A stretch of 64,000 nt of DNA, taken from positions 740,285 to 804,284 of the forward strand of contig NW_006917091.1 of the NCBI RefSeq assembly GCF_000516985.1, given 5' to 3'. Origin of the DNA: Pestalotiopsis fici W106-1. Taxonomy: Eukaryota > Ascomycota > Sordariomycetes > Amphisphaeriales > Sporocadaceae. Each line of letters begins with the position of its first letter. The stretch's first letter is position 1. Both the position numbers and the translations under genes were made by a program. The notes under the pieces were generated by a model that saw only the letters and a list, made by a program, of their open reading frames with translations, was not told the origin of the DNA and did no database searches. Below are positions 33,800 to 46,353 of this stretch, piece by piece.

Positions 33800-36136
33800 T
33801 TAGTAAGTACGCTTGAAAGGCGGGACAGCTGCGCACTCCTTCTCGTCCAGCGTCGTGCCAATGACACGTCTGTAGCCGAGCTCAATGTCACCCTGGGGCT
33901 TCTTCTGGAAGGTCAGGGTGTGCTTCATCCAGTTCTCGTCGTCTCTGTCAGGGTAGTCCTCACGGGCGTGAGCACCGCGAGACTCCTTACGGTTGGCAGC
34001 AGCCACAGTAGTTTGGGTACTATTCCTCATGTTAGTGCAAATTTTCGTTGATACGGCTAACGAATGTACTTACGCGCAAGTCAACAAGTTTCTCAACTCG
34101 AGAGTCTCAACAAGGTCCGAGTTCCAGATCATGCTGCGGTCCTTGATGCCGACCTGGGGGAACATCTGGTCGACCTCGTGGATCTTCTTGACACCCTCGT
34201 CCAACGACTCCTGGGTACGGAAGACGCTGACATCAGTCTGCATGGTCTTTTGCATGGCCAGTCTGATCTCGGCAGTGCTCTTGGGACCTTCCGAGTTGCG
34301 GATCTGGTCGAGGACCTCGATGGACTCGGCACCAGCGTCGGCAGAGATGGGCTTGGCCTTGGCACCAGGAGTGAAGTTGTCACGGATGGTGTGGGACACA
34401 GCACGACCGAAAACAACCAGATCCAGGAGGGAGTTGGCACCAAGACGGTTGGCACCGTGGACAGAGACACAAGCAGCCTCACCACAGGCGAACAGACCGG
34501 GCACAACCTTGTCGTTACCGGACTCATCAACGGTCAAGACCTCACCAGTGTATCTGGTAGGGATACCACCCATGTTGTAGTGGACGGTGGGCAGGACGGG
34601 AATGGGCTGCTTGCGGACATCGACACCGGCGAAAATGGCGGCAGTCTCAGAGATACCGGGCAGACGCTCAGCAAGAATCTCAGCAGGCAAGTGGCTGAGC
34701 TGCAGGTAGACGTGGTCCTTCTCGGGACCGACACCACGTCCCTCACGGATTTCCATGGTCATGGATCGGGAGACGACATCACGCGAGGCAAGATCCTTGG
34801 CGGTAGGGGCGTAACGCTCCATGAAACGCTCACCCTCAGAGTTGAGGAGGTAACCACCCTCACCACGAGAACCCTCGGTAATCAAGCAACCAGCTCCGTA
34901 GATACCAGTAGGGTGGAATTGGACGAACTCCAGATCCTGGTTGGGAAGACCAGCACGAGCAACCATGGCCATACCATCACCAGTACATGTGTGAGCAGAC
35001 GTGCAGCTGAAGTAGGCACGTCCGTAACCACCAGTGGCGAGAACAGTGTTCTGGGCAAGGAATCTGTGTAGGGTACCGTCCTCCTGGTTGTAAGCCAAGA
35101 CACCACGGCACTCGCCGTCCTCCATGATCAGGTCGAGGGCGAAGAACTCAATGAAGTAGTTGGTGCTGTGTCGTAGAGATTGACCGTAGAGAGTGTGCAG
35201 CAGGGCGTGGCCAGTTCGGTCAGCGGCAGCGCAGCATCGGTATGCCTGGCCACCCTTTCCGTAGCTTTTCGATTGACCACCAAAGGCACGCTGGTAACTG
35301 CCAGAGACTGTTAGCTGCCATTGCGCATCGAGAGCTTTGGGCAATGGGAACTTACATCTTGCCATCCTCAGTTCTCGAGAAGGGGCATCCGTAGTTCTCT
35401 AATTCGATGATGGAGGCGGGGGCCTCGCGGGTCATGTAGTGAATAGCATCCTGGTCACCCAGCCAATCCGATCCTTTTACGGTATCGTACATGTGCCATC
35501 TCCAGTCATCTTCGTGCATGTTTCCTAGTGCGGCATTGATACCACCCTGGGCGGCAACCGTGTGACTTCTGGTCGGGAACAGTTTTGATATACATGCTGT
35601 GTTGAAACCGGCCTCAGCAAGACCGAAGGCGGCTCGCAGACCTGCACCACCGGCACCGACCACGATGGCATCGTATTCGTGGTCCTGTAGAATGGAATGT
35701 GAGTACACGTCCGAACAGGATGTCACAATCGAGATGGAGATGATGATGATAGACGTACAATGACCGGGTATTTGCTGCTAACGTGTGCGGAAGCCTCCTT
35801 TGCCCGCAGAGGCTGGTTGGCAAAGATGCGAGCTATTAACACGTGCGGTTAGCCGGAAGCGAACGGTGGTCGCGAGGAAGCATCGATGGCGACGTACAAA
35901 CTGAGCGCGTGGAGGAAAATGACCTCGCCTGACATTGGGCAGCGCGAGAGAACTGCATTGAGAGACGTGTTAGCCATTGTGGTCGCGATGGTGGTGGCCT
36001 GTAGCATAGCCGAGGCTCTGCGAAAGACCTCAAGGGGTGCCCGGGAAGGCGGAAGGAGAGATAAAAGAGGGATGGAGGGAGAGAGACTTACGGCTGGCGC
36101 AGTGGCCAATCTCCTCATAGCCATTGAGGATGCCAT
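33800..36136 (-). CDS. SDH1: Succinate dehydrogenase flavoprotein subunit, mitochondrial (complex II), 6 exons
   Basis: Exons 36136-36092, 35952-35898, 35832-35759, 35684-35356, 35297-34074 and 34019-33800 total 1947 nt, 648 aa. The first three exons are only 45, 55 and 74 nt and encode the mitochondrial presequence ([15 protein letters not shown], then [18 protein letters not shown]). Mature sequence begins near [17 protein letters not shown]. Visible are the FAD-binding GAGGAG (68-73), SHTVAAQGG with the His that carries covalent FAD (about 99), and [24 protein letters not shown] and [13 protein letters not shown] of the active site. It oxidises succinate to fumarate in the TCA cycle and passes electrons to Sdh2 in the inner membrane. 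No defect is seen. The antisense strand of exon 5 is also open for 335 codons, a codon-bias shadow. Confidence 0.97.
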
Positions 36137-37047
36137 CTTTTAATCAATTAGGGTTACCGAAGAGCAGGATCCCAAGACAAAGAAGAAGAAGAAATACAGT
36201 GAGCGGAGATGTGATGGGGCAGGTAATTTTTTGGTGTTTTGAGGCTCTTGTCCTGCAAGTTCCGCTCTTGGAATGGGAATTGGCCTTCCGAGTGTATCAA
36301 TGATCCGTCGAAAGAATTGGGCCGAGCTGGTGCTTTGGTTCACCGTGCTTCTGATTGGTCACTTGGGGGATCCGCTGCCTCTGCTCTTCGGGATCTCTCG
36401 CGAAGCCAGTTCAAGTTGCCGAGAAATTGGAGAAAAAGCTGGGGACCCTTCGGCGCTTGGTCGTGCCTGTCCCATTCTCCACATCACGTGGATCACCAGC
36501 CAAGTGTCTGTCGTCCTACTACGGAATAGTCTCTCGATCAGTGCCATAAGATCTCGGTTGGATCATCGAAGAACTTGATTGAATGAAATGTGATGAATAA
36601 CTCGACTGTCAAGGAGTGCTTATTTCTATCCAGAAAATTTCACAGTAGTATACAGCCACATTCGAGCAGATAATAATGAAAAGAGCGCGGTAAAACCAAC
36701 ATTATTGGTTCGTCTCTAATCCGATCAGCCGCATGTCAATTGTACCTTGTCCATTGTTGCCAATACTGGCTTTGGACCAATGCTTCTGACGTGCATCTTG
36801 ATTTCAAACACCATCTAGTCTTTGTAGCAGTCCTCTGTTGCCACTTGCTTCACTATACTCAATACTTTGGAGGTTGCGGCCGTTCAACAGACTGTGAAAT
36901 GCTTTCCGTTTCTATTATATCTTCCTTGACCGACTGACTAGGTCTAATCAATGCTCCTTTTGTACCGATGCACATAATAATGCTGTCAATATATCCATAT
37001 CCGGACGAGTCTCCAGAGTCTTTTACACCCTGGTGCTATCCATTTGT
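36137..37047. other. Intergenic region upstream of SDH1
   Basis: SDH1 promoter side, and the 3' flank of the PX-domain gene. AAGAAGAAGAAG-type purine tract at 36180-36195, next to the SDH1 start. No coding sequence seen. Confidence 0.5.
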
Positions 37048-40000
37048 CTAGTTTGCCAAAACCTGCCTCAACATCGACAAGAAGTTCTCCTTCAAGTGAT
37101 ACACCTCAGCCACCTCTGGCTTGACAGGTTCACCCGCGCTACGTCGCAGCCGGTCTTGCGTCTTTGCCCTTCTCCGCCTCTCGGCCTCTATGGGGTCTAA
37201 ATCGTCTTCGATTTCTTCCTCTTCCTCCTCTTCTGATTCGTCATCATAGGCCATATCCTGAAAGTCCATATCGTTGAATCCAAAGTCGCTGCTCTTGAAC
37301 CCGTGCACTCCTGGGAGTGGTGCATCCATGCTGGCGTTGCCCTCTGCTGCCATCTTTTGTCTCGTCTTGTCTTGGTGCCACTTCTTACGAGCCTCTTGCC
37401 AGGAGATTAATTGGTTGATCTCATTGATGGCCTTGTCCTTGTCCACGACACCAGCGCCAACACCACCTTCGAACAATGCATTGATGTCCAGAGGGCCGCC
37501 CGCTGGGCCTTGTCGCAGGAACTCTAGAATGCCTTCTATCCAGCCCATGAGTTGCGTGAAGAGGCCATTGTCGTGCGTGTGGACTTCATGCACAAATTTG
37601 TAGAAGTTATGCTCGTGACGAGCGCAAAGATCAATAAAGGCCTGCACTGTCTGGTTGGGGTCTGCCGAAGCATCTTCCTCTCGGCATTTTTCAACAACCT
37701 GCTCTCACGTTAGCTAAATTGTAAGCGACTCAGCTTTGCGAAAAATACTCACCTGGATCATGTCATCAATAAAGACCGAGAAGTCGGTAATGCTGTTGTA
37801 GACGTTGGCAGACTTGTAGACCCGAACAAGTGGCTCATAAAAGATTGTGAAGAGATCTCTGAGCAGTTGCAGGGTGACAGGCTCCTCAATCATCTGCAGC
37901 ATCATCTGCTTGTCACGCTGCCGAATGAGCAGCTTCAGCAGTTGCTTCAGATACGAGAAGAGCTGTGCGCCTTGCTTGAATTCTTCATCAACATTTTCGA
38001 CGGCGTTATTGAAGGCAACATAAGCGTTGTAGAGTCTTTGAACCTGCGAAGAGACAAGAGCTGGTTCAATAAGGTCTGAACGTTGGATAGATACGATGAT
38101 GTCGATGTCGTCCGAAATTGCCTCCTCTCGAATTGCCACCTTGATAGGCTCATCTGAGTTGACAAACTTCTTCAGCTTCTCCACAAAGACGTCATCTCCA
38201 ATTTTCGCAGCCACTGCATCGATATTCTTTTGCGAAGAACGAATTCCATCATGTAGAGCAGCAGAGAAGACGCGCTGCATCAAGGAGCGGGAGCCGAACG
38301 GCTGGGCCAGGAACAGGTCGAGTACTCCAGCCATTACTGCGGCTGGATTTGCCAGTCGAATGACGTTCTTTAGGACCGTGTAAGGGATGAGCGAGTGGAT
38401 TCTCTTCGCTTGCGCAAACAATTCGGGTGAGTTGTCCTCGGCAAGGAAGAGATGGTAGACTGTTGCAGCAACCTCGATGCGTAACCACTCTGCAAACTTC
38501 TGGTATTGTACGCTCAAGTCTTGAATGGTCTCCTTTTCCTTGATTTCCTGGAACAACTTTGTGAGACCATTGCTTTCCACGATATCTTGCCGGAACTGCT
38601 CCATGTACACGTCTAGTTCTGCAGCTCGTTTCCTGGCAATCTCATAAAATTGTTTCTGCTCGTCAATGCGCTTCTCATCAACAGCTTTACGTCGCATGAT
38701 GTCGTCGACATCATTGTCTGTCGGTGTGATGGGATCAGTGGTCAAAAACTCATGCATGGCCTTTGTCTGAGCAATCTGCGGGTTCTGAAGAAGATATCTC
38801 AAAAATGCCCGCAGAGAAATACGTTGGCTTTCGCGCCAGAGAAGAGTAGTCTGTAACTGGTCTCAGTATCATGATTCTGCACAGTCAAGGTCATCTTTAC
38901 TTACATCGGGCTTTGGACTGTTCAGGGCGGGGCTCTTGGGGCCATCCATACTTGGGCGTGGAGAAGCGTTTCTGGATGATGTCGTGGATAGCTCTCGACG
39001 GTGGCCGCGGACTGTGAGGTTCTTCATAGACTCCCTCAGACCACCGGATTCGGACGGGGGAGGCATGGTTGACATGCTGCTAACAGAAGAAGCTTCCGAG
39101 TCGTCTCCATCGCCACCATTTCGCGAGAAAAGTCCAGTTGCAGTAGTGCTGGACTTGTTCTTCTTGGGTAGCGGCGGCAGAACTTTTCCAGGGAGCTCTA
39201 TCCTCAGCTGTTTGTGCAACCGCGCAAAGTCGCCATATCGTCGTCCCAGAAAATGCTCTAGTTCACCTTTCCTTTTCACGCGCAAGAGAAACTCCTGTGA
39301 AACATTAGCAAGAAAAGCTTGGCGGGATCACCTGTCATGAACTAACCGCATGCTTGTGCGAACGGAGCCGCTTCTTCACGGTTGTAAGTCTGACACCAGC
39401 AACATTCACATCCCATCCGTTCACGTAGTTGCCCTCGGGCAGAGTGTTGAGCACGCCCGTATCAATCGCATTAGCGTCCACAATCTCCAACTCGGCAAAT
39501 CTTATGCGCTCTTCGAATCCAGAGGCTGTCCTGATGCCCGAAACCATCATAAGCTCGACCATCTTGCGACATTTTATAGCCAGCTTTCGGCGCTTGGTCT
39601 CCTCCAAACGATCTTCCGAGGACGAAATGCTCTTGCTAGCAAAAGACTCGAGAAACTGCGCAGAATCCCTTGGTTAACTACGATTCGACAGCTCTGCTGG
39701 CTCCATGGGCAAGTTTGGACCTACCACTTGCAACTTGTCCTGCCAAAACTCCTTCTCCTTTGCCTTGTCCAAGAAGGGGAATTCGCGAACATGATGTACG
39801 AATAGATATCGTAAGATGGGAAGCTCCGAATCGAGTGGGGAGACTTCGCCGAATTCTGACTTGAAAGGGGCGCCGAATCTGCGTAGTGCTGTGGGAGAGT
39901 TGAGCTCTGAGATCTCCCAGTCGACTTGTTCGGAAATGAGTTCTCGTTTGAGGTCTACATGATGAAAAAGTAAAGAGTTAGCTGCCTTGCCGCAGGAAGA

Positions 40001-40172
40001 TGGAGACCACGAGAAGCAAATTCTGCAGCATAAACTGACAATGTTCTTGTTTTCCTGTCAGCGTCTGGCCAGGGGGTGGTATAGACTGGGTGCTCTTCGT
40101 TCGCGCAACCTCGCCTGGAACGGGGGCATCCTGCGCATTGGGCGGCGCAGGATTGGTGTCTGACGAAGCCAT
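37048..40172 (-). CDS. PX-domain protein with PX-associated and DUF3818 regions (yeast Lec1/YPR097W family), 6 exons
   Basis: Exons 40172-40040, 39954-39725, 39655-39347, 39294-38905, 38856-37753 and 37698-37048 total 2817 nt, 938 aa. All joins restore family sequence (KLQV-FLESFAS; SHKHA-EFLLRV; MIQ-VVEKCREED). Exon 5 could also start at 38850. Residues 45-180 match the PX-associated (PXB) region (EISELNSPTALRRFGAPFKS). The PX domain spans about 185-280 with RRYGDFARLHKQL and LPPLPKK, the phosphoinositide-binding region. A Ser-rich insert follows, then a long helical DUF3818 region (SLRAFLRYLL... NPAAVMAGVLDLFLAQPFG). The C-terminus has a Glu-rich run and a basic helix. The family is linked to membrane lipid organisation and trafficking; the exact role here is inferred. 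Confidence 0.88.
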
Positions 40173-41547
40173 CTTGTTGTTTGTTTGTTGCAAGTAAATG
40201 CAATGAGGGATGAAGACTTCCCTGACTGCGCCCAAGACAGAAAATGTAATGTAGGTAGAAAGGAAACGACCTGGTCGGCGCAATTCCAATATGGGGGTGA
40301 CGTTGCCCTCGAGCTGTTATTAGTACTGGAAATGAATCTGGCGGGGTACGCGATAGGTCAGTCGCTCCTCCCAGGGCGCAGCAGCAAGTACGGTACCTTG
40401 GGGCGGAGGCTCAAAAAACAAAAGACAAGGAAGACAAGAATGCAGCTCGAGTCCCAACGCAGGAGAAAATAAAAAATTGATGTTTTGGTAAGTAAGAAAA
40501 GGTTTCTCAGTCAGAGAAGACCAAGAATCTATCAAAGCCCAATTCAGTCAGGAATCAAGAACGGAATGGTTCCTTTGATGATGAGGGGGTTTGTTTGTTT
40601 GAGTCAGCCCTGAAGCTGTGCTGCGCCTGCGCCTACGCGCAGAGGCCAGGATGACTTACTTGCTTGCGAAGCAACACTGGTGCTAGTGCCTATTTCGTAG
40701 TGTATCTTTTGGGTAGCTCCAGACTCGAGACTGTATGAGAGTGCCGCAATGCCGTTGCGGCGCATTTTCCCAGTACTTGGCATTTCGTACCGGCGCTTAG
40801 CATGTCTATTCCTTGGGCAAACTTGGCCAAAATCATGCTTTTCTAGTCCTGGTGACCATCAAAGTCTCTGGACTCAGCGACGACGAGGTGACGCCCGCCA
40901 ATGATGAAAAGATAGTTGAGCAGAGCCCTTGTCTCTTTTTGAGAGCATCTTGGAGGGGCAGCTGAGTGAAGGCATGACGTCGAAGTGAAACCGGCAATCC
41001 GGGACATGTGTGAACTGGGTTGGGTTATCAACAAGCCACGCCAAGCCATTATAAGCCCGATATGTCATTCTGCGGCGTCATCAAGTCACACATATCACCA
41101 TCTATAGTCAAACTTGTTCTGGCTGACTTTTTTTCTTTCTTTCTATCTAATATGCGCGCTTCGAGGCATTGTCAGTCTGCGAGACAACAGGAAGCGCCAT
41201 ACAAACCAAAGCATCTGGGAAATTACGGCTGACAGTCAGCACCAACTGCTAATGAAAAGTACTAGACCGGACTGACTGCGAGCGAGTGGATAACCCTGGT
41301 TGGTTCAATGCCGCCATCCCAGAAACTGCTTGCATATAGAAAGCCAACAGAGTTCAAAGAATATCATGGCCACGAATGCCGAACTCCCGTCCGTTTATAC
41401 TGAGAGAACAATAGGTTTCAAAAACAAATAATATTGATGTTCCAACGCCTGGGTATAATGCTCATATCGCCAAACACAAGTCAACTGTGCGATCTTGTAA
41501 TGCATGCAACCAGAAATAAAAGTAATCAAGGAAAGGTAGAAAATGGA
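40173..41547. other. Intergenic region, no gene seen
   Basis: Upstream of the PX-domain gene and downstream of the coiled-coil membrane protein gene. Only short unconserved frames on both strands. Confidence 0.5.
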
Positions 41548-42655
41548 TCACAACTCGTCCAGTGCGCGGAAGACGTCGGCGTCAACTGCGGCAACGGCTC
41601 CTCTAGATTGGTTCAAGGCAGCTCTAACATCTTCGACCAGGTGATCAGATACTCTGCTGGTGTTGTGAAGCTCGTTGCCAGGAATTCCTCCGGAACCGTT
41701 GCTCGACATCATATCAGTGAATACTTCGAGGGGAGCATACTGCGCTCCAACAACGAGGAGGACAAAAACCAGGGCCAGCACCGATGTGATGATCCATATA
41801 GTCTTGAGACGCCTTCGTGTTCTTTCTTGCCACTCGCGATCAGCTCTCTCCCAGCCCTCGACTCGCTCACGAACAATGTCTACACGCTCGCTGAGCTTCT
41901 GTACCTTCTGCCGGCCTGCTTGTATGCGGGCCTGCAGCGCTTCAATGTGATCTTGCTGCTCATTAAACTGGCCAAGACTGTCCAGCTGCGAGCTTGTCTC
42001 GGCGACGAGAGCCTTGGACTTGATTTCGAAGTTGCTGGCGGTTTCCCTCGACATGACTGCGAGCTCTTTGATGCTTGCGACCGTGCTGTGCAATGTGCTC
42101 AGCTTCTCCAAGACTGCATAATAAGCATCGTCTAGTCGCCGTGTAGTTGCTATTGAAAACGTGGTCAACTCTGAGAGAGACTTTCGAAGGCCGCTGCGAG
42201 ACACGCCAGAAAGAGGCAGGTTAGCATAAATCTGGCTGGTAATATAGTAGTATGACACACGTAGTTCGCGGACGAGCCTCCTCATTCTGCGCCAACGGTT
42301 GTTTGTCTTTATTGGCCGTTGTTTCCAGCAGCCCCATGGTGCCAATGTCCTCAGCGCCAGGAGGCAACATGCTGGTTCGACGGCTTTGCTCGGCGCTGCT
42401 CAACAGATACGGCGTTACGCCTTCTGAGCGAGGAAGGTCGAGAGAGCCACGCGGCGGCATTTGCAGGGTAGGTATGGCAGACTGTGGGATTCGGTGATCG
42501 ATATGACGGTCCTGGTGGTGTCGCCGGTGCAAGAGTTGGTGGCCGTGATGGCGCTGGACTCTGGAAGCATTCGTCTCGGTAATTGAGCGGCTCATGCGAT
42601 GCCGCGGCCTTAGTGGGTGAGCCGCCTTACTCGTGTCGACGCCATGATCGGACAT
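41548..42655 (-). CDS. Coiled-coil protein with one C-terminal membrane segment (2 exons)
   Basis: Exons 42655-42261 and 42193-41548 total 1041 nt, 346 aa. The 67-bp intron has a GTGTGT donor and CGCAG acceptor; without it the first frame stops soon after the splice site. The N-terminal 130 residues are His/Arg/Pro-rich and disordered. Residues 133-260 are helical and charged (RRLDDAYYAVLEKL... ALQARIQAGRQKVQKLSERV), probably coiled coil. One hydrophobic segment follows at about 263-283 (TIWIITSVLALVFVLLVVGA), then a short tail. The layout suggests a tail-anchored-like endomembrane or nuclear-envelope protein. It lacks a clear SNARE motif. An in-frame extension upstream of 42655 is possible but not supported. 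Function unknown. Confidence 0.75.
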
Positions 42656-43477
42656 CTTGTGCCCGGCCGCGACCGTCGACGGTAAGGTAACTAGATAATG
42701 TCCGATGGTTTGGTACGGGCAATGGACCTGCACTCTGGGTGGCTTCCAGACCCGTACGTATTGTGGTAAAGCAATAATGATGATGTAGGTAGAGGTTCCT
42801 TGTCAAGGGGTGAACTGGAAGCTCCCCACTAAATTGAGACCTGGGCACCGTGTAATGCGTAAATTGCTTCAATGCAGTTAGCGCATTCAGAATTGCCCGA
42901 GCGTCACATGTCAATATCAAATCGAGGCGGATCTGTTACAGGAACGGGAAAAAATCAGACATTCATTACAAGAAAGTTTCCAAAGTATCATATTGTTTTT
43001 CTCTTATTGGAAAAATTTGCGCTTGGTCTGTAGTATTAGAGATGACCTTGTATGCTATGCTGATGCACGCCGCCTAGCCTTGCTATCATTATTTGGTGAA
43101 GCCTGTGGATGGGTGCTTCCGATGAAGTAAACTGTGCAAAGACCCAACACAGCTTGATTGCCTTCTTTTGTCTATACGTTGCTGACCTTGGTTGTACGCC
43201 CTGCCTAATACCGATGCGAATACTCGACACAGGATTGAGAAAAGAGCCCCGTCATCAACCTCGAAATCTCCTCCCCAGTCGGGACATATTGGTTGGCTAG
43301 GACTGTTGACGTTCGAAGGCGCCAATGTGTAAAGTATTGTTTGCTGTCGGAGGAATTTCAGGCTCAAGCGAGCCACGTCCCATCATTCTAAGCGGTACGG
43401 CCTCTGGGCGGGCGAGATATGGCCCTTCGACGGTCCTTTCACTTTTAGCAGAAGCAGATGTATGCCAAACAAACTCC
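42656..43477. other. Intergenic region, no gene seen
   Basis: Upstream of the membrane protein gene and downstream of CGR1. Short frames only, none with recognisable sequence. Confidence 0.5.
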
Positions 43478-43957
43478 TCAAGAGTTGATGAGCTTGTTGC
43501 GCTTCTCTTTTCTCTTGAGCCTTTCTACCCGCTTCTTGTGCATCTTTTCGGCCATTTTTTCGTATCGCTCACGCTCCTCCTTTGCAGCTCGCTTGTCCTT
43601 GATAGCCTGCACGCGTCTCTGTAGTCGAGAGTAAGTATATGTTTGCGCCATGTCTTGTGACATTTGAAAGACTCGGTACTGACCTGGCGCTCTTCTTCCT
43701 TCTCCTCCTTCATCTCCTTCTCTTTGGCCTTCATTGCCGCCGCAGCTGTCCGTTCTTGCACTCGCCTTTCGTAAGACTTCAGACCAGCGCTGGGCCGGAA
43801 GGCCTTCTTGGGGGCATGCCATTGTTTTCCTAAGACCCGATCAGCGACATTCTGTACATCTTGGTGGGCGGTGACTGAGCATACCATTCTTGCGCATGCC
43901 TTGCGGCTGTGGTGCCGGTGCCGGTGCCGGTGCTGATGTTGCTGTCGCTGTCGCCAT
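43478..43957 (-). CDS. CGR1: rRNA-processing protein Cgr1 (3 exons)
   Basis: Exons 43957-43885, 43829-43684 and 43618-43478 total 360 nt, 119 aa, close to the usual length of the family. Introns are 55 and 65 bp (GTATGC and GTCAGT donors). The N-terminus is a low-complexity Ala/Pro/Thr run, followed by [18 protein letters not shown], the conserved Cgr1 signature, and a Lys/Glu/Arg-rich helical region ([36 protein letters not shown]). In yeast, Cgr1 is nucleolar and needed for pre-rRNA processing and 60S subunit assembly; the same role is expected. The sequence is intact. Confidence 0.9.
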
Positions 43958-45858
43958 GGCTGCGTTTCCCGGATCGAATGACGAGTGGGAACTTTTTCTT
44001 TACGCTTACAGTGTATCCGTGGCCGGGCTATAGGGCTGTAAATCGGACGCGCTCGCGCCTTTCCGTTTCAATCTTGCGCGTCCTGTTGGTTGCCTCGTTT
44101 TGCGACGTCTCTGAGAGGCGTTCTATTGCTTTTGCGACCTTGACATACAATTTTCTTCGAGGCATGAATCTTTCTAAAAATTCTTAGATAGCGGGTCCGA
44201 TCCAATGGTAGGCTAGTGTAGGTTGAGGCGGGTCCCTTGATTTTGTCTGGCCCGTGCGCCCTCTTTTCCGCCGCCTGCCGCCCGGGACGCTTCATTTGCT
44301 CCTGGGCCAATTCTTCAAGATCAGGGTCCTCTCCACAAGGGACGACGCCGATTGATTGGGCCCCAGCTCTTTAATGCTCAATTTATTAATTTTTTTCCTT
44401 CTTTTCGGCCTGGTTCTTCATGTCAAACGTCGTCTGACAACGATATCCTCGGCATCATCAAACAATCTTCAGGGTATCTTGAGGCGATGTCACCTCTAAA
44501 TTTACTTTTGTTGCTATTCTGAAATGCCCGCATCGAACATACATTGGCTCCAGCGCCCAAAGCCACAACAGCGGGAGTTACGGTCAGATTTCATGGTCCA
44601 TCTCATGAAACGCAATTGGTAATTGCCGTAGTTATGTCCTGGGCAAGCTGGGGGTGTTGCTGGCTGAAGATTCCCGAGACGGGGCACAAAACTCGTGGCC
44701 TGGGGTTGACTGCCGATCAGTATCGAGCCGTCAGCGAGCGGGTGAAATAGTTCTCGACACCACGGGAGATCCGGTCGTGTTAGAACTGGGCTCGCTCCAG
44801 AAACTCATAAAACCGGATGCCTAGTTTGAGTACACCCATCCGTATGCTGTGGAATGTCTTCACCGCAAAATCCCAGGACATCCATCTGCAGATGTGCTTT
44901 GCTTTTAAGGGTGATCGTTTACTGCACCCTCCCCCAGGCGGCCGGCCCCTTGGCACCCACCGTTCTGTGATAAACCCCGCGATCAACACTCGGTTCGTTG
45001 TTTGAGGGAAGATGCTTTCGTCATAAACTGGGCAGGATCTGGTTAGCGTTTACATTGTGGACAGTATGACCTTGGCACGGGAAAATATCCCAGCGGCCAC
45101 TCCGCAATTCATCACTTGACTGCGTGTGGATGCTAATCAGATGAACCAACAAAGCTGAAGGCCTGGGTTGTGGGGATGGACACTGCGAGGCTGAGCAAGT
45201 TGCTAGCTCATCCAGCAAATACGACGGCATGGAATTTTGCAGCGTTCCGCTCATTTTGTTTCGAGACCAATGTCCATTTGTTGGTTGTGTTTCTTTGTTG
45301 CTGCGGCCAGGCGAGATTGCTCTCGACCGCGAACGAACATAGGTCATTGACAACTTTGTGGGGAGAAGCTTCTTCATTGTCGCAACTTTGGTCTCAATTA
45401 TGTACGCTTATGAAATGTGGGCGCTCGCTTATGAGACACGGTACCGAATTGTTCTTTCGGAAACTCCTCCGTGCCTAGCAAGAGCATATCGAAGCCCATT
45501 TGTATTATGTGTGTTGACAATCATATAACCCAATTGGTATACCATCTCGTCGTTGGTCACAGATGCGGTCACAGTCTTATGGTGACATTATACTATACCA
45601 AACTGTCCATGATGGGCGATGGGCCGGGTCGTGATTGACTGGCCGGCTCCTCCACGAGTCGTGAATGATGACCGCCTATCGCCAAATGCCTATCAGACCC
45701 GCAGCCCGTACGACCCCAAGCAATGCAAGATCGCAGTCCGTTGTGAATTAGCCTGTCCGGATACCCACAGCTTATGCATCGGTGTCTGTGCGCAGATGGG
45801 TGGCCAAGATGGCTTCGCACCTCTTGGTTGGACGCGACGATTGCAAGACCAATATGAT
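43958..45858. other. Gene-poor region left of the assembly gap
   Basis: Upstream of CGR1. No coding sequence with recognisable domains. Frames running into the N block at 45859 cannot be judged. Confidence 0.45.
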
Positions 45859-45958
45859 NNNNNNNNNNNNNNNNNNNNNNNNNNNNNNNNNNNNNNNNNN
45901 NNNNNNNNNNNNNNNNNNNNNNNNNNNNNNNNNNNNNNNNNNNNNNNNNNNNNNNNNN
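45859..45958. other. Assembly gap of 100 N
   Basis: Exactly 100 unknown bases, the usual placeholder for a gap of unknown size. It lies next to GC-rich tandem and inverted repeats, which probably broke the assembly. Any open frame crossing it is meaningless. Confidence 0.99.
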
Positions 45959-45962
45959 CAGC

Positions 45963-46353
45963 CCACATCCGCACCCTCCCCCTCGCCCATCCGCACCCTC
46001 CCCCTTCGCGAGGTACCTACACACATAACCAAAATACCATATTCCAGATTACGAAGGGCTCACACCGCCCCTCGAGCTCCCGGACCCTTAACCCTAACGC
46101 TAACTAGGCTAACTAACCCTAATAACTAATCCTAACGCATTTGCGCATTTTTCCCATTTTATTTAAATAAGATATCGTGGATTTATGGTGTTTTGCTACG
46201 ATGTATCTTTTTGCGTGGCTTGAGTGCAGCTAAGCCTGTGGTAGTGGGGCTAAGTGGATTTTAACCTGTGGCTTGTCCTGTGCACAGACGTTTTTTGTAT
46301 GCAAAAGTGGAGGGGGAGGGCGCGGATGGGCGAGGGGGAGGGTGCGGATGTGG
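45963..46353. repeat. 43-bp inverted repeat enclosing telomere-like repeats
   Basis: The left arm 45963-46005 and right arm 46311-46353 are reverse complements with a single mismatch. Each arm is itself about two copies of a 22-bp C-rich unit starting CATCCGCACCCTCCCCC. The 305-bp loop holds CCCTAA-like repeats and an AT-rich stretch. The structure suits a non-autonomous DNA transposon end pair, or a repeat that caused the adjacent gap. No transposase is visible. Confidence 0.75.
46086..46137 (+). repeat. Degenerate telomere-like (CCCTAA) repeats
   Basis: CTTAACCCTAACGCTAACTA is followed by further TAACCCTAATAACTAATCCTAAC-like units. They resemble the fungal telomere repeat TTAGGG read on the complementary strand, but are irregular. 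They are interstitial, with ordinary sequence on both sides. Confidence 0.6.

Noticed and set aside
34064..35071. 335-codon open frame on the plus strand opposite SDH1
   Set aside because: It lies wholly antisense to the highly conserved SDH1 exon 5. The Gly/Thr/Val/Asp-rich composition is the usual shadow of strong codon bias.
45619..46129. Open frames crossing the N block
   Set aside because: The N bases are unknown, so continuity through the gap is meaningless.
46086..46137. A true chromosome end
   Set aside because: The telomere-like units are irregular, and sequence with intact genes continues on both sides. Interstitial remnant or transposon content is more likely.
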